From Sphingomonas tagetis (GTDB lineage: Bacteria; Pseudomonadota; Alphaproteobacteria; Sphingomonadales; Sphingomonadaceae), in contig NZ_JAMLDX010000014.1 of the NCBI RefSeq assembly GCF_024211275.1, forward strand, positions 1 to 64,000: a stretch of 64,000 nucleotides of DNA, in the 5' to 3' direction. The translations under genes and the position numbers were made by a program. Below the pieces are notes generated by a model, which saw nothing but the letters and a program-made list of their open reading frames with translations, did no database searches and was not told the DNA's origin. Shown here piece after piece: positions 7,563 through 17,285 of the stretch (within the stretch, counting starts at the first letter, position 1; each line of letters starts with the position of its first letter).

Positions 7563-10076
7563 ATGTCGGATGCGTACCAACCCAATTTCACGCTGAAGTT
7601 CATGCGCGACGATGGCAACGGCGGCGGTTTCAATGGCCTTCGCCGGCGCTGGTGGTTTCGTGTGCTCGCCTGGCTCGCCCTGCTTTCGGGCATCGGCGCA
7701 GCGTTGGTATGGGCGCTGTTCCTGCGCGACCTGCCCTCGGTCGATGCGCTGCGCGCCTATGAGCCGCCGCTGCCGACCAATGTCCGGCAGGGCGACGGCA
7801 CGCCGCTGCGCAGCTATGCCCGCGAGCGCCGCGTCGAGCTGTCCTATGAGGAATATCCCAAGCTGCTCGTCGGCGCGTTCCTGTCGGCCGAGGACAAGAC
7901 CTTTTTCGATCATGGCGGCGTCGACTATCCCGGCCTGATCCGCGCCGCCTGGCAGGGGATGACCAGCGGCGAGACCCCGCGCGGCACCTCGACCATCACG
8001 CAGCAGGTCGCCAAGAACCTGCTGCTGACCAACGAGGTCAGCTACATCCGCAAGGCGCGCGAGGCGATCCTCGCCTTCCGCATCGAGAACACGCTGTCCA
8101 AGGAGCAGATTCTCGAACTCTACCTCAACCAGATCGCGCTCGGCCGCAACGCGTTCGGGGTCGAGGCGGCGGCGCACGCCTATTTCGACCGGCCGGTGAA
8201 GGACCTCACCCTCCCGCAATTCGCCTATCTGGCGATCCTGCCCAAGGGGCCGTCCAATTACATGCCCGAGCGGCATGAGGCGCGCGCGGTCGAGCGCCGC
8301 AACTGGGTGCTCGGGCAGATGCTCGAAAACGGCTATGTCGATCAGGCGCAGCATGACGCCGCGGTCGCCTCGCCGCTCGGCGCGGTGCCGCGCCAGACGC
8401 CATCGACCAGCCCGCTCGGCGGTTATTTCATCGAGGAAGTGCGCCGCCAGCTGCTCGACAAGTTCGGCGAGACCGAAAAGGCCGGGCCGTTCAGCGTCTA
8501 TGCCGGCGGACTGTGGGTGCGCACCTCGTTCGATCCCGAGCTGCAAAAGGCGGCGCAAAAGGCGCTGCGCGACGGCCTGTTGCGCTATGACCGCGGCCGC
8601 GGCTGGTCGGGTCCGATGCGCGAAGTGCCGTTCAGCGGCGACAACTGGCGCAGCGGGCTTCTGAACACCAACATCAACCTCGATTATGAGGACTGGCGCA
8701 CGGCCATCGTCATCTCGAAGAGCGGCGGGGCGGCGCAGATCGGCTTCGGCAACGGCAATGTCGGCACGCTCCCCGCTTCAGGCGCGCAGATGCCGGTACG
8801 CGGCGAGGGCGGCACGGCGTTCGCGAAGCTCAAGCCCGGCGACGTGATCGCGGTCGCGCCCGAGGGCGGCGTGTTCGCGCTGCGCTCGGTCCCCAAGGTG
8901 TCGGGCGGCATGGTGGTGCAGGACCCGCATACCGGCCGCATCCTCGCCATGCAGGGCGGGTTCGACGCGACCATCCAGAGCTTCAACCGCGCGACGCAGG
9001 CGCAACGTCAGCCCGGCTCGACGATCAAGCCGATCGTCTATTCCGCCGCGCTCGAGAACGGCATGACGCCGGCCTCGATCATCGTCGATGGCCCGTTCTG
9101 CGTCTATCAGGGCGCGGCGCTCGGCCAGAAATGCTTCCGCAACTTCGGCAACATGCGCGGCGCGGGGCCGAAGACGATGCGCTGGGGCATCGAACAGTCG
9201 CGCAACCTGATGACGGTGCAGGCCGCCAACACCACCGGCATGGACAAGGTCGTCGACCTGATCCAGCGCATCGGCGTCACCCAGCAGAAGCTGCCGCCCT
9301 ATCTCTCCTACGCGCTCGGCGCGGGCGACACGACGGTGATGCGGATGGTCAACGCCTACTCGATCCTCGTCAATCACGGCCGCGCGCTGACCCCGAGCCT
9401 TGTCGACTTCGTGCAGGACCGCAAGGGCAAGGTGATCTGGCCGGAAAACTGGCGCGCCTGCGACCGTTGCAACGCGCCCGACTGGGACGGCAAGCCGATG
9501 CCGCGCCCGGTGATCCGCTCGCGCCAGGTGCTCGACGCGATGAGCGCTTATCAGATGGTGCACATCACCGAAGGCGTGATCCAGCGCGGCACCGCAACCA
9601 CGCTGCGCGAACTCGGCCGCCCGATCATGGGCAAGACCGGCACCTCGTCCGGCCCGCGCGACGTGTGGTTCGTCGGCGGCACGCCGCAGATGATCGGCGG
9701 CCTCTATATCGGCTATGACACGCCGACCAATCTCGGCGGCTATGCGCAGGGCGGCACGCTCGCCGCGCCGATCTTCAAGCAGTTCGCGCAAAAGGCGTTC
9801 GAACGGCTCGACGTGCTGCCCTTCACCGCGCCTGCGGGTATCCGCATGGTCCGCATCGACCGCGCCAGCGGCCGCCCGGTCTATGGCGCCTGGCCGACAA
9901 GCGACCCCAAGGGCCAGGTGATCTGGGAAGCGTTCAAGCCCGAAAGCGAACCCCGCCGCCGCATCCGCCGCGGCGAGGAAGAGGAAGCGCCCAAGGCCGA
10001 GGCGACCAAGAAAGCCGTCCGCCGCGAAGCGCCGCGGGACAGCGACTTCTTGCAACGCGAGGACGGAATCTACTAG
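7563..10076 (+). CDS. mrcA: Penicillin-binding protein 1A, bifunctional
   Basis: Class A PBP of 837 aa that polymerises glycan and cross-links peptidoglycan at the inner membrane. A cytoplasmic N-terminus and one membrane segment (about residues 32-55) lead into a GT51 glycosyltransferase (EDKTFFDHGG near 110, GTSTITQQVAKN). An OB-like linker follows, then the transpeptidase with S486-T-I-K, S546-R-N and K691-T-G motifs. The C-terminus is a charged Arg/Glu/Lys tail. It follows the amidase gene by 67 bp; such a cell-wall pair upstream of prfB is common in sphingomonads. Confidence 0.96.
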   Translation: MSDAYQPNFTLKFMRDDGNGGGFNGLRRRWWFRVLAWLALLSGIGAALVWALFLRDLPSVDALRAYEPPLPTNVRQGDGTPLRSYARERRVELSYEEYPKLLVGAFLSAEDKTFFDHGGVDYPGLIRAAWQGMTSGETPRGTSTITQQVAKNLLLTNEVSYIRKAREAILAFRIENTLSKEQILELYLNQIALGRNAFGVEAAAHAYFDRPVKDLTLPQFAYLAILPKGPSNYMPERHEARAVERRNWVLGQMLENGYVDQAQHDAAVASPLGAVPRQTPSTSPLGGYFIEEVRRQLLDKFGETEKAGPFSVYAGGLWVRTSFDPELQKAAQKALRDGLLRYDRGRGWSGPMREVPFSGDNWRSGLLNTNINLDYEDWRTAIVISKSGGAAQIGFGNGNVGTLPASGAQMPVRGEGGTAFAKLKPGDVIAVAPEGGVFALRSVPKVSGGMVVQDPHTGRILAMQGGFDATIQSFNRATQAQRQPGSTIKPIVYSAALENGMTPASIIVDGPFCVYQGAALGQKCFRNFGNMRGAGPKTMRWGIEQSRNLMTVQAANTTGMDKVVDLIQRIGVTQQKLPPYLSYALGAGDTTVMRMVNAYSILVNHGRALTPSLVDFVQDRKGKVIWPENWRACDRCNAPDWDGKPMPRPVIRSRQVLDAMSAYQMVHITEGVIQRGTATTLRELGRPIMGKTGTSSGPRDVWFVGGTPQMIGGLYIGYDTPTNLGGYAQGGTLAAPIFKQFAQKAFERLDVLPFTAPAGIRMVRIDRASGRPVYGAWPTSDPKGQVIWEAFKPESEPRRRIRRGEEEEAPKAEATKKAVRREAPRDSDFLQREDGIY

Positions 10077-10103
10077 CGCGTTGAACGACGCAAAGACCCC
10101 CTT

Positions 10104-10210
10104 CGTCACCCCGGCCTTGTGCCGAGGTCCATGGTGCCCGAAGGGATGAACTCTAACCTCTGCCGCGTCGCCTGCCTCCCGGTGGACCCCGGCACAAGGC
10201 CGGGGTGACG
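10104..10210. repeat. Palindromic intergenic repeat, second family, copy 1
   Basis: Near-perfect inverted repeat: arms of about 29 nt at 10104-10132 and 10182-10210 built on GTCACCCCGGCCTTGTGCC and its complement, with about 50 nt between them. A related unit is at 13961. It separates mrcA from prfB. Confidence 0.85.
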
Positions 10211-10262
10211 GATAAGATAGTTTGGCTCGCGCTGCGGCCACGAACGATTGAAAGGTTTACCA

Positions 10263-11390
10263 ATGCGCGCCGAAGCGCAGGCTTACGCCGACAAGATCAA
10301 CGATGCGCTCGCGCTGCTGCGCCGTTTCCTCGATTGGGACAAGGCGCTGCGCCGGCTCGACGAACTCAACGCGCGGGTCGAGGACCCGACCTTATGGGAC
10401 AATCCCAAGGCCGCGCAGGATGTGATGCGCGAGCGCCGCCGCCTCGACGAATCGATCAACGCGACGCGATCGATCGAGCGCGAACTGTCCGACACGCTCG
10501 AGCTGATCGAGATGGCCGACGACGAGGGCGACACCGCGATGGGCGACGAGGGCGTCGAGGGCCTAGCCGCGCTCGCCGCGCGCGCCGAGGAGGACAAGGT
10601 CAAGGCTTTGCTGTCGGGCGAGGCCGACGCCAACGACACCTATCTCGAAGTCCATGCCGGCGCCGGCGGCACCGAAAGCCAGGACTGGGCCGAGATGCTC
10701 CAGCGCATGTACACGCGCTGGGCCGAACGGCACGGCTTCAAGGTCGAGCTGATGGACTATCACGCCGGCGAACAGGCCGGGATCAAGGGCGCGACGCTGC
10801 TGATCAAGGGCGAGAACGCCTATGGCTATGCCAAGACCGAGAGCGGCGTGCACCGCCTCGTCCGCATCAGTCCCTATGACAGCTCGGCGCGCCGCCACAC
10901 CAGCTTCTCGTCGGTGTGGGTCTATCCGGTGATCGACGATTCGATCGACATCGAGATCAACGAGAGCGACCTCAAGATCGACACCTACCGCGCGTCCGGC
11001 GCCGGCGGGCAGCACGTCAACACCACCGACTCGGCGGTGCGCATCACCCACGTCCCCAGCGGCATCATCGTCGCCAGCCAGCAGGACCGCTCGCAGCACA
11101 AGAACCGCGCGACCGCGATGGGGATGCTCAAGGCGCGGATGTACGAAGCCGAACTCGCCAAGCGCGAGGCCGCGGCAATGGGCACCTATTCGGCCAAGAC
11201 CGAGATCGGCTGGGGCCACCAGATCCGCAGCTATGTGCTTCAGCCCTATCAGCAGGTGAAGGATTTGCGCACCGGGGTGACTTCCTTCGCGCCGTCCGAT
11301 GTGCTCGATGGGGCACTCGACCCGTTCATGGCCGCTGCGCTATCACAGCGCGTGACCGGCGAAACGGTCGAGGTGGAGGACGTCGATTGA
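10263..11390 (+). CDS. prfB: Peptide chain release factor 2
   Basis: RF2 ends translation at UGA and UAA. The tripeptide anticodon-like region lies around [11 protein letters not shown], and the catalytic GGQ is in SGAGGQHVN. The ATG at 10263 (MRAEAQAY) is preferred, as GAAAGG sits just upstream; a TTG at 10248 is also in frame. No in-frame UGA or programmed +1 frameshift interrupts the N-terminus: where E. coli has its shift site this gene reads RRFLDWD straight through. The stop overlaps the TTG start of the next gene. Confidence 0.96.
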   Translation: MRAEAQAYADKINDALALLRRFLDWDKALRRLDELNARVEDPTLWDNPKAAQDVMRERRRLDESINATRSIERELSDTLELIEMADDEGDTAMGDEGVEGLAALAARAEEDKVKALLSGEADANDTYLEVHAGAGGTESQDWAEMLQRMYTRWAERHGFKVELMDYHAGEQAGIKGATLLIKGENAYGYAKTESGVHRLVRISPYDSSARRHTSFSSVWVYPVIDDSIDIEINESDLKIDTYRASGAGGQHVNTTDSAVRITHVPSGIIVASQQDRSQHKNRATAMGMLKARMYEAELAKREAAAMGTYSAKTEIGWGHQIRSYVLQPYQQVKDLRTGVTSFAPSDVLDGALDPFMAAALSQRVTGETVEVEDVD

Positions 11391-12172
11391 AGCGAGCGGG
11401 GGCCGCGCTTGCACTGCTGATCGCGCTCGCTTTGGCGGGCTGCGATTCGACACGCCCGCGCCCCACGCCGACCCCGACCGACGATCACGCCTTCCCCGCG
11501 GCCGACCGACCGGTCGCCACCATCGTCTCGTCGCGCTGGTCGACCGAGGAAGCGCGCGACCGTGTCAACGAAGCCGACAAGGTCATGGACATGGCCGATA
11601 TCCGCCCCGGCATGACCGTCGCCGATATCGGTGCGGGTGAGGGCTATTACACCATCCGCCTCGCCGCGCGCGTCGGCAAGGACGGCCGCGTGCTGGCCGA
11701 GGACATCATTCCCGAAGTCCGCGACGGCCTCGCGCAGCGCGTCGCGCGCGAGCGGCTCGACAATGTCAGCGTGCGCCTCGGCGATCCCGAGGACCCCAAG
11801 CTGCCCGACGCCAGCTTCGACCGCATCTTCATGGTGCACATGTATCATGAGATCGAGGAACCCTATGAGTTCCTGTGGCGGATGCGCCCGTCGCTGCGCC
11901 CGAACGGCACGGTCATCGTGGTCGATGCCAACCGCGAGACGCAGAATCACGGCACCCCGCCCGATCTGCTCAAATGCGAGATGGCGGCGGTCGGCTACAA
12001 GCTCGTGACGATGCGCGACATGCCCTCGGCCGGCGGCTATCTCGCCATGTTCCGCGCGCAAGGCCCGCGCCCCGAACCGCGCGCGATCAAGGCGTGCAAG
12101 AATCGCGGGCTGCCGACGCCGGGCGCGAGCGCGACCCCGGCGGGTCCGCGCAAGGGTCACAAGCCCGCCTAG
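11387..12172 (+). CDS. Lipoprotein-like class I SAM methyltransferase
   Basis: The TTG start at 11387 overlaps the prfB stop (TTGA), with AGGTGGAGGA as a strong ribosome site. The N-terminus is a lipoprotein signal (hydrophobic stretch ending LALAGC, a good lipobox). After a Pro/Thr linker comes a Rossmann methyltransferase: motif [12 protein letters not shown], an acidic residue in AEDIIPEV, and [13 protein letters not shown]. The C-terminus is basic. The catalytic fold is clear but the substrate is unknown. Export of a SAM-dependent enzyme is odd, since SAM is cytoplasmic; the domain may have lost SAM-dependent catalysis or stay inside. Confidence 0.85.
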   Translation: MKRAGAALALLIALALAGCDSTRPRPTPTPTDDHAFPAADRPVATIVSSRWSTEEARDRVNEADKVMDMADIRPGMTVADIGAGEGYYTIRLAARVGKDGRVLAEDIIPEVRDGLAQRVARERLDNVSVRLGDPEDPKLPDASFDRIFMVHMYHEIEEPYEFLWRMRPSLRPNGTVIVVDANRETQNHGTPPDLLKCEMAAVGYKLVTMRDMPSAGGYLAMFRAQGPRPEPRAIKACKNRGLPTPGASATPAGPRKGHKPA

Positions 12173-12663
12173 AGCAAGCCGGCGCCGCGAAAGCTCCAGC
12201 GCCGCCGCCCCGCCACGATCACATGGTCGTGCAGCCGCACGCCCAGCACCCTCAGCGCCGCCGCGATCCGCCGCGTCACCTCGCGGTCCGCCCGGCTCGG
12301 CCAGGCTTCGCCCGAGGGATGGTTGTGCGCCATCATCACCACCGCCGCATCGAACGCCAGCGCATCGATCGCGATCCGCCGCACCGGCAGCTCGACCGCG
12401 TCGGCCAGCCCCGAGCGCGCATGGCGAAAGCCCAGCGCCCGCCCGTGCCCGTCGCAATAGGCGAACACCGCCACCTCCACCCGCTCATCCGCGATTTGCG
12501 AGGTGAGCTGCCGCGTGACGGCCTCGAACGGATCGGCAAGCCGGGCGAGCGCTGGTGAAGCCATGACGCACGAGTCGCCGCTCCCGCGCATCCGGTCGAG
12601 CCGAACCGCCTCCGCCGCGGACCAAAACCGCGCCACATCGGACGAACCCGATTGGCGACTCAC
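12169..12663 (-). CDS. RadC-like JAB/MPN-domain protein
   Basis: Short (164 aa) relative of RadC/UPF0758 holding mainly the JAB domain. The JAMM-like metal motif is seen as AHNHPSGEAWPSRADRE, with the expected H-x-H, S and D. The HhH N-terminal half of full RadC is missing. The GTG at 12663 is the longest start; ATGs at 12591 and 12564 are alternatives. It is divergent from thyA, and its stop shares the CTAG with the methyltransferase stop. The function of RadC-type proteins is unsettled. Confidence 0.8.
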   Translation of the reverse strand: MSRQSGSSDVARFWSAAEAVRLDRMRGSGDSCVMASPALARLADPFEAVTRQLTSQIADERVEVAVFAYCDGHGRALGFRHARSGLADAVELPVRRIAIDALAFDAAVVMMAHNHPSGEAWPSRADREVTRRIAAALRVLGVRLHDHVIVAGRRRWSFRGAGLL

Positions 12664-12686
12664 CCCCGCTCGGTTAGGCTCGCGCG

Positions 12687-13481
12687 ATGCGGCAATATCT
12701 CGACCTGATGGAACGCGCGCTGCGCGATGGCGCGGTGCAGAATGACCGGACCGGCGTCGGCACGCGCAGCGTGTTCGGCCACCAGATGCGCTTCGACCTG
12801 TCCGATGGCTTTCCGGTCCTCACCACCAAGAAGCTGCATCTGCGCTCGATCATCGTCGAATTGCTGTGGTTCCTGCGTGGCGACACCAACACGAAATGGC
12901 TCAACGACCGCAAGGTCAGCATCTGGGACGAATGGGCCGACGAAAATGGCGATCTCGGCCCGGTCTATGGCAAGCAATGGCGCGACTGGGAATCGCCCGA
13001 CGGCCGCCATATCGACCAGATCAAGGAACTGATCGAAACGCTCAAAACCAGCCCCGCGTCGCGGCGCATGGTCGTCTCCGCCTGGAACCCGGGCGAACTG
13101 CACGCGATGGCGCTCGCGCCATGCCACTGCCTGTTCCAGTGCCACGTCGCCAATGGCAAGCTCTCGCTCCAGCTCTACCAGCGCAGCGCCGACATCTTCC
13201 TCGGCGTGCCGTTCAACATCGCGAGCTACGCACTGCTCACACACATGCTCGCGCAGCAATGCGATCTGGAGCCGGGTGAGTTCATCTGGACCGGCGGCGA
13301 TTGCCACCTTTATTCCAACCATGTCGAGCAGGCCGAGCTGCAGCTGTCGCGCGCGCCCGACAAGCTCCCCCGCCTCGAAATCCTGCGCAAGCCGCCGTCG
13401 ATCGACGCGTATGAGTATGAGGATTTCGTACTGCACGATTATGTCGCGCAGCCGCACATCAAGGCGGCGGTGGCGGTCTGA
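12687..13481 (+). CDS. thyA: Thymidylate synthase
   Basis: Converts dUMP to dTMP using methylene-tetrahydrofolate. It is 264 aa, the E. coli length. The catalytic Cys is C146 in APCHC, at the E. coli position. The phosphate-binding [27 protein letters not shown] and the C-terminal AVAV are all present. It overlaps folA, which recycles the dihydrofolate it makes. Confidence 0.98.
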   Translation: MRQYLDLMERALRDGAVQNDRTGVGTRSVFGHQMRFDLSDGFPVLTTKKLHLRSIIVELLWFLRGDTNTKWLNDRKVSIWDEWADENGDLGPVYGKQWRDWESPDGRHIDQIKELIETLKTSPASRRMVVSAWNPGELHAMALAPCHCLFQCHVANGKLSLQLYQRSADIFLGVPFNIASYALLTHMLAQQCDLEPGEFIWTGGDCHLYSNHVEQAELQLSRAPDKLPRLEILRKPPSIDAYEYEDFVLHDYVAQPHIKAAVAV

Positions 13482-13954
13482 TCACCTTCCATCTCGCGCG
13501 TGCCGATAATGGCGTCATCGGCGTCGATGGCGGCCTGCCCTGGCGGCTGCCCGCCGATCTCAAGCGCTTCAAGGCGCAGACGATGGGCAAGCCGATGATC
13601 ATGGGCCGCAAGACGTTCGAGAGCTTCCCCAGCCCCCTCCCCGGCCGCCGCCACATCGTGCTCACTCGCGATCGGACGTGGCGGGAGGAAGGTGCCGAGG
13701 TCGCATATTCGGTCGACGAAGCGCTCAAGCTCGCCGCCAGCGAGCACATCGCGGTGATCGGCGGCGCTGAAATCTTTGCGCTGATGCTTCCGCAAGCCGA
13801 CCGAATCGAGCTGACCGAGGTGCATATCTCGCCAGAGGGCGACGCGACGGTCCCGCCCTTTGGCGACGGCTGGTATGAGACCTTCCGCGAGGACCACGAA
13901 GCCGAAAGCGACCGCCCCGCCTACAGCTTCGTCACACTAGAGCGGCACCGCTAA
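13478..13954 (+). CDS. folA: Dihydrofolate reductase
   Basis: Reduces dihydrofolate to tetrahydrofolate with NADPH, completing the thymidylate cycle with thyA. Family features are [20 protein letters not shown] at the N-terminus, [21 protein letters not shown] and the VIGGAEIF nucleotide loop. Full length (158 aa) requires starting around 13478, where the codon is CTG and overlaps the thyA stop (CTGA). No ATG or GTG lies nearby, and the first ATG (13583) would delete the active-site N-terminus. So the start is probably non-standard and coupled to thyA translation. Confidence 0.93.
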   Translation: MITFHLARADNGVIGVDGGLPWRLPADLKRFKAQTMGKPMIMGRKTFESFPSPLPGRRHIVLTRDRTWREEGAEVAYSVDEALKLAASEHIAVIGGAEIFALMLPQADRIELTEVHISPEGDATVPPFGDGWYETFREDHEAESDRPAYSFVTLERHR

Positions 13955-13960
13955 ATCCAT

Positions 13961-14055
13961 CGTCACCCCGGCCTTGTGCCGGGGTCCACCGGGCGGCACA
14001 CAATGCCGTCCGTGGCTCGCGGCACGGTGGGTGCCGGAACGAGGCCGGCATGACG
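13961..14055. repeat. Palindromic intergenic repeat, second family, copy 2
   Basis: The left arm (13961-13990) matches the arm of the 10104 unit almost base for base. The right arm (about 14027-14055) is an imperfect complement. It lies between folA and the M19 dipeptidase gene. Confidence 0.8.
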
Positions 14056-14071
14056 AGGAGGGCACGGTCGC

Positions 14072-15241
14072 GTGAAGAACAAGTGGCTCTGGCTCCTCGC
14101 CCTCCTCCTGCTCGCGCTTCTCGCCTTCTTCGCGCTCGCCCCCGGCATCGTCGAGCGCGGCATGAACAAGGTCGTCGCCACCACGCTCCCCACCGTCACG
14201 CCGCAGACGCGGAAACTCCACGCCAGCCTCCAGATCGCCGACCTCCACGAAGACACGCTGATGTGGAAGCGCGATGTGCTCACCCGCTCGGGTCAGGGTC
14301 AGGTCGATCTCCCGCGCCTGATCGACGGCAATGTGGCGCTGCAAGTCTTCTCCTCGGTCAGCAAGACGCCCAAGAACCAGAATTACGACGCCAACAGCGC
14401 CGACACCGACAACATCACGCTGCTCGCGCTCGCCCAGCTCCAGCCGCCGCGAACCTGGACGTCGTTGCTCGAACGATCGCTGTTCCACGCGCAAAAGCTC
14501 GACCGCGCAGCCGCGGCCTCGAACGGCCAGCTGCGCGTCATCCGCACCCCCGCCGATCTCGACGCGCTCCTTGCCGACCGCGCCGTGGGCAAGACCCGCG
14601 TCGGTGGCCTGCTGTCGATCGAGGGGCTGCAGAATATGGAGGGCAAGCTCGCCAATCTCGACAAGCTCCACGCCGCCGGCTTCCGCATGGCCGGCCTCGC
14701 GCATTTCTTCGACAACCAGCTCGCCGGATCGATGCACGGCACCGCCAAGGGTGGCCTCACCCCGCTAGGCCGCCAAACTGTGCGCAGGATGGAACAGCTC
14801 GGCATGATCGTCGATATCGCGCATGCCAGCCACCAGTCGGTCGCCGAAATCCTGAAAATGGCGAAACGCCCGGTCGTCTCCAGCCATGGCGGCGTGCAGG
14901 CGGTGTGCAAGGTCAACCGCAACCTCACCGATGCCGAAATTCGTGGCGTTGCGAAGACCGGCGGCGTGATCGGCATCGGCTATTGGGACGCCGCGATCTG
15001 CGGCACCGAGCCCGCGAAAGTGGCCGCCGCGATCGCGCACGTTCGCGATCTTGTCGGCATCGACCATGTCGGGCTGGGATCGGACTTCGACGGCGCGGTG
15101 ACCACGGGATTCGACACGGCGCAGCTGGTCTATGTGACGCAGGCGCTGGTCGACCGCGGCTTCACGCCGGCGGAAATCCGCAAGGTGATGGGCGGCAATG
15201 TGCTGCGGGTATTACAGGCGGGGATCGCCGCGGCGCGGTGA
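14072..15241 (+). CDS. M19-family membrane dipeptidase
   Basis: Zinc dipeptidase of the renal dipeptidase family, 389 aa, with an N-terminal membrane anchor or signal (about residues 4-24). Metal-binding motifs in order: LHEDT (H-x-D type), LLSIEG (bridging Glu), IVDIAHAS, VVSSHGG and GLGSDFDG. It probably hydrolyses dipeptides, possibly with D-residues, in the periplasm. It stands alone between a palindromic repeat and a convergent TPR gene. Confidence 0.93.
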   Translation: MKNKWLWLLALLLLALLAFFALAPGIVERGMNKVVATTLPTVTPQTRKLHASLQIADLHEDTLMWKRDVLTRSGQGQVDLPRLIDGNVALQVFSSVSKTPKNQNYDANSADTDNITLLALAQLQPPRTWTSLLERSLFHAQKLDRAAAASNGQLRVIRTPADLDALLADRAVGKTRVGGLLSIEGLQNMEGKLANLDKLHAAGFRMAGLAHFFDNQLAGSMHGTAKGGLTPLGRQTVRRMEQLGMIVDIAHASHQSVAEILKMAKRPVVSSHGGVQAVCKVNRNLTDAEIRGVAKTGGVIGIGYWDAAICGTEPAKVAAAIAHVRDLVGIDHVGLGSDFDGAVTTGFDTAQLVYVTQALVDRGFTPAEIRKVMGGNVLRVLQAGIAAAR

Positions 15242-15257
15242 GCGGCCTGGCGCGCGT

Positions 15258-16556
15258 TCAGGACTTCCTGTTGCGCGACAGGTCCCATGCGGTCCGCACC
15301 TGCCCAAGGAAAATAGGCCGGTACCGGCGCAGCTCCGCCTCGGCGGAGCGGTCGAACCCCTTGAACGTACCCATGCGCAGCAAGGCGCCGCGCCCGGCAA
15401 TCCCAAACAGCGTCCGCGTCTCGGCCGACCGGTTGCCCTGTTTTCGAAGGAATTTGGCCAGCCGGTGGGCGGTGCCGATATGGTCCGGATGATTCAGCGG
15501 CAATCCCATGCCGACCGCCGCCGCCTTGCGATACAGCGCTTCCGCCTCGCCCATGCGGCCCTGTGCCGCCAGCGCGTCGGCCAGCAGTTCGGTGGCGATG
15601 CGCAGTTCGCTATTGAACGCATAGACATAATTCCACGCCACCACGGTTCGGCGAGCCAGCGCTTCGGCTTCGGCCGGCCGCCCCTGATCGAGCAGATTGC
15701 CGGCCAGGTTGAGCATCGTGGCGCCATTGGCCGAATCCGAAGAGAACGGCGCCTTTTCCTGCATTGCCAGCGAACGGCGCAGCAGTGCTTCGGCCTCGGC
15801 ATGCCGCCCTTGCGCATTCACGGTCGTCGCCAGATTCTGGATGATCTTCGCCATGTCCGCGCTTTCCGGCCCGACGATCCGGGCGGCCATGACAAGCAGG
15901 CGCCGATAGATCTTTTCCGCTTCGGCATGCCGCGCCTGCAAGTTCAGAATGTAGGCGAGATTGCCCAGGCCGATCACGATCAGTTCCGTGTCGTTCGATG
16001 CCTCGCCCAGCACGAGCGCCTCGCGGTAAACCGTCTCCGCATCGAGAAACCGGCCCTGCTCGACCAGATTGTCGGCGAGTTGCTTTAGCGCGGTTGTGAG
16101 CTTTGCGGGATCGCCGGGAACCTCGCTGCGTCGGATCGCGACGACACGCCGAAAGACCATCTCGGCGGCGGCATAATCGCGCTGATATTCCAGCGCGCTG
16201 CGCAGGGACTCGAGGCTGCGCTCGATATCCTTGTGGCCCGCGGGCAGCGTGCGGTCGGCCAGCGCCACTGCGGCGCGCGCATAACGCTCTCCCGCCGCGG
16301 GATCGCCGGAGGGACCGGTATTGTAGCCAAGCGAGATCAGGAACTCGAGGCATTCGTCGGCAATCGGGCGGGCGGCCTCGCACCGGGTCAGCTCCTCTTC
16401 GCCGATGCGGCGCATCGTTTTGTAATCGAGCGAATCGATCGCGATTTGCTTGTCGAGCCGGACGCGCGACCACCGTTCCGCTGCATGGGCGGTCAGCGGC
16501 AGGGACGCGGCAATGACGGCGATGGCGGTCCGGACGATATAGCGTGAGCCTGACAT
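15258..16556 (-). CDS. Secreted tetratricopeptide-repeat protein
   Basis: About 432 aa. The ATG at 16556 gives a clean signal peptide (ending near PLTAHAAE). The rest is a chain of TPR/Kinesin-light-chain-like helical repeats, with recurring A-E-x-hydrophobic patterns such as GRFLDAETVYREALVLG, ARHAEAEKIYRRLLVMA and GRHAEAEALLRRSLAMQ at roughly 42-residue spacing. Such domains bind protein partners; none is apparent. Convergent with the dipeptidase gene. Confidence 0.85.
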   Translation of the reverse strand: MSGSRYIVRTAIAVIAASLPLTAHAAERWSRVRLDKQIAIDSLDYKTMRRIGEEELTRCEAARPIADECLEFLISLGYNTGPSGDPAAGERYARAAVALADRTLPAGHKDIERSLESLRSALEYQRDYAAAEMVFRRVVAIRRSEVPGDPAKLTTALKQLADNLVEQGRFLDAETVYREALVLGEASNDTELIVIGLGNLAYILNLQARHAEAEKIYRRLLVMAARIVGPESADMAKIIQNLATTVNAQGRHAEAEALLRRSLAMQEKAPFSSDSANGATMLNLAGNLLDQGRPAEAEALARRTVVAWNYVYAFNSELRIATELLADALAAQGRMGEAEALYRKAAAVGMGLPLNHPDHIGTAHRLAKFLRKQGNRSAETRTLFGIAGRGALLRMGTFKGFDRSAEAELRRYRPIFLGQVRTAWDLSRNRKS

Positions 16557-16628
16557 GGCGACACAGCCAACATACTCATCCTGCGGTTGCAAGCGCCGCT
16601 TTCTGACGATGCGCGGCGGGTCTCCCCG

Positions 16629-17198
16629 CTACAAGCCCCGCACCAGCTGCACCGCGCACGCAATCCATGCCGGGTCCGCCACCACCTGCTGCCGGGCGCC
16701 CGGTCCCAGCGGCAGCACGTTGAGCCGTCCCCCGCCAGTCTCGACATCGATCAGCCGCCCGAACAGGAACCGGCCCGCCGGGCGCGGGATCAGCACATCG
16801 CGGTTGAGCGCCTGGCCGAACTTGTCCGGATCCAGCCGCCGGCACCAGATCGTGTCGCCCGCGCGATAGTCACCGATCCCGGCCGAAACGGTCACCGCGA
16901 CCAGCCCCGGCTCGACGCTCGGCGGCACCACCACCGCCTCGCGCCGCGGCGCATGCGCCCCGCCGGCGTCGAGCAGCGCGGCGACCGGAATGTCGGGCCG
17001 CTCGGGCAGCGTCACCAGATCGGCCGCGGTCACGCCCAGCGCCGCCGCGATGCGGTTGAGCCAGCCGACCGATACGGTGCGCGTTCCCGTCTCCAGCCGG
17101 CCGATCGTCTGCGCCGTTGTCGGCGGCACGCAGCGTTGCGCGACCTCCTCCAGCGTCAGCCCCTTCGCCCGCCGCACTTCCCGGATTGCCGTGATCAT
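16629..17198 (-). CDS. XRE-family regulator with LexA/S24-like C-terminal domain
   Basis: Transcription regulator of 189 aa. The N-terminal HTH_3 (IREVRRAKGLTLEEVAQR through GWLNRIAAALGV, residues 4-58) binds DNA. The C-terminal half resembles the S24 fold (AGDTIWCRRLDPDKFGQ, RFLFGRLIDVE), but I do not see the GDSM-type catalytic Ser, so self-cleavage is doubtful. Divergent from the DUF6456 gene across 87 bp with dyad symmetry, so it may repress that promoter and its own. Confidence 0.82.
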   Translation of the reverse strand: MITAIREVRRAKGLTLEEVAQRCVPPTTAQTIGRLETGTRTVSVGWLNRIAAALGVTAADLVTLPERPDIPVAALLDAGGAHAPRREAVVVPPSVEPGLVAVTVSAGIGDYRAGDTIWCRRLDPDKFGQALNRDVLIPRPAGRFLFGRLIDVETGGGRLNVLPLGPGARQQVVADPAWIACAVQLVRGL

Positions 17199-17285
17199 CC
17201 GCGCCTCTTGAACCTGATTGGTTCTTCACTTTCCTACAGAACATCCACTGTGGCAATCCCGATTCGCAATTCGGGAGAATGAACC
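17199..17285. promoter_or_regulatory. Divergent promoter region with two dyads
   Basis: GAACC-TGATT-GGTTC at 17210-17224 lies just upstream of the regulator's ribosome site. A second dyad with TCCCGA/TCGGGA arms (about 17257-17276) lies just before the GGGAGA ribosome site of the DUF6456 gene. Either could be the regulator's operator; this is inference. Confidence 0.45.
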
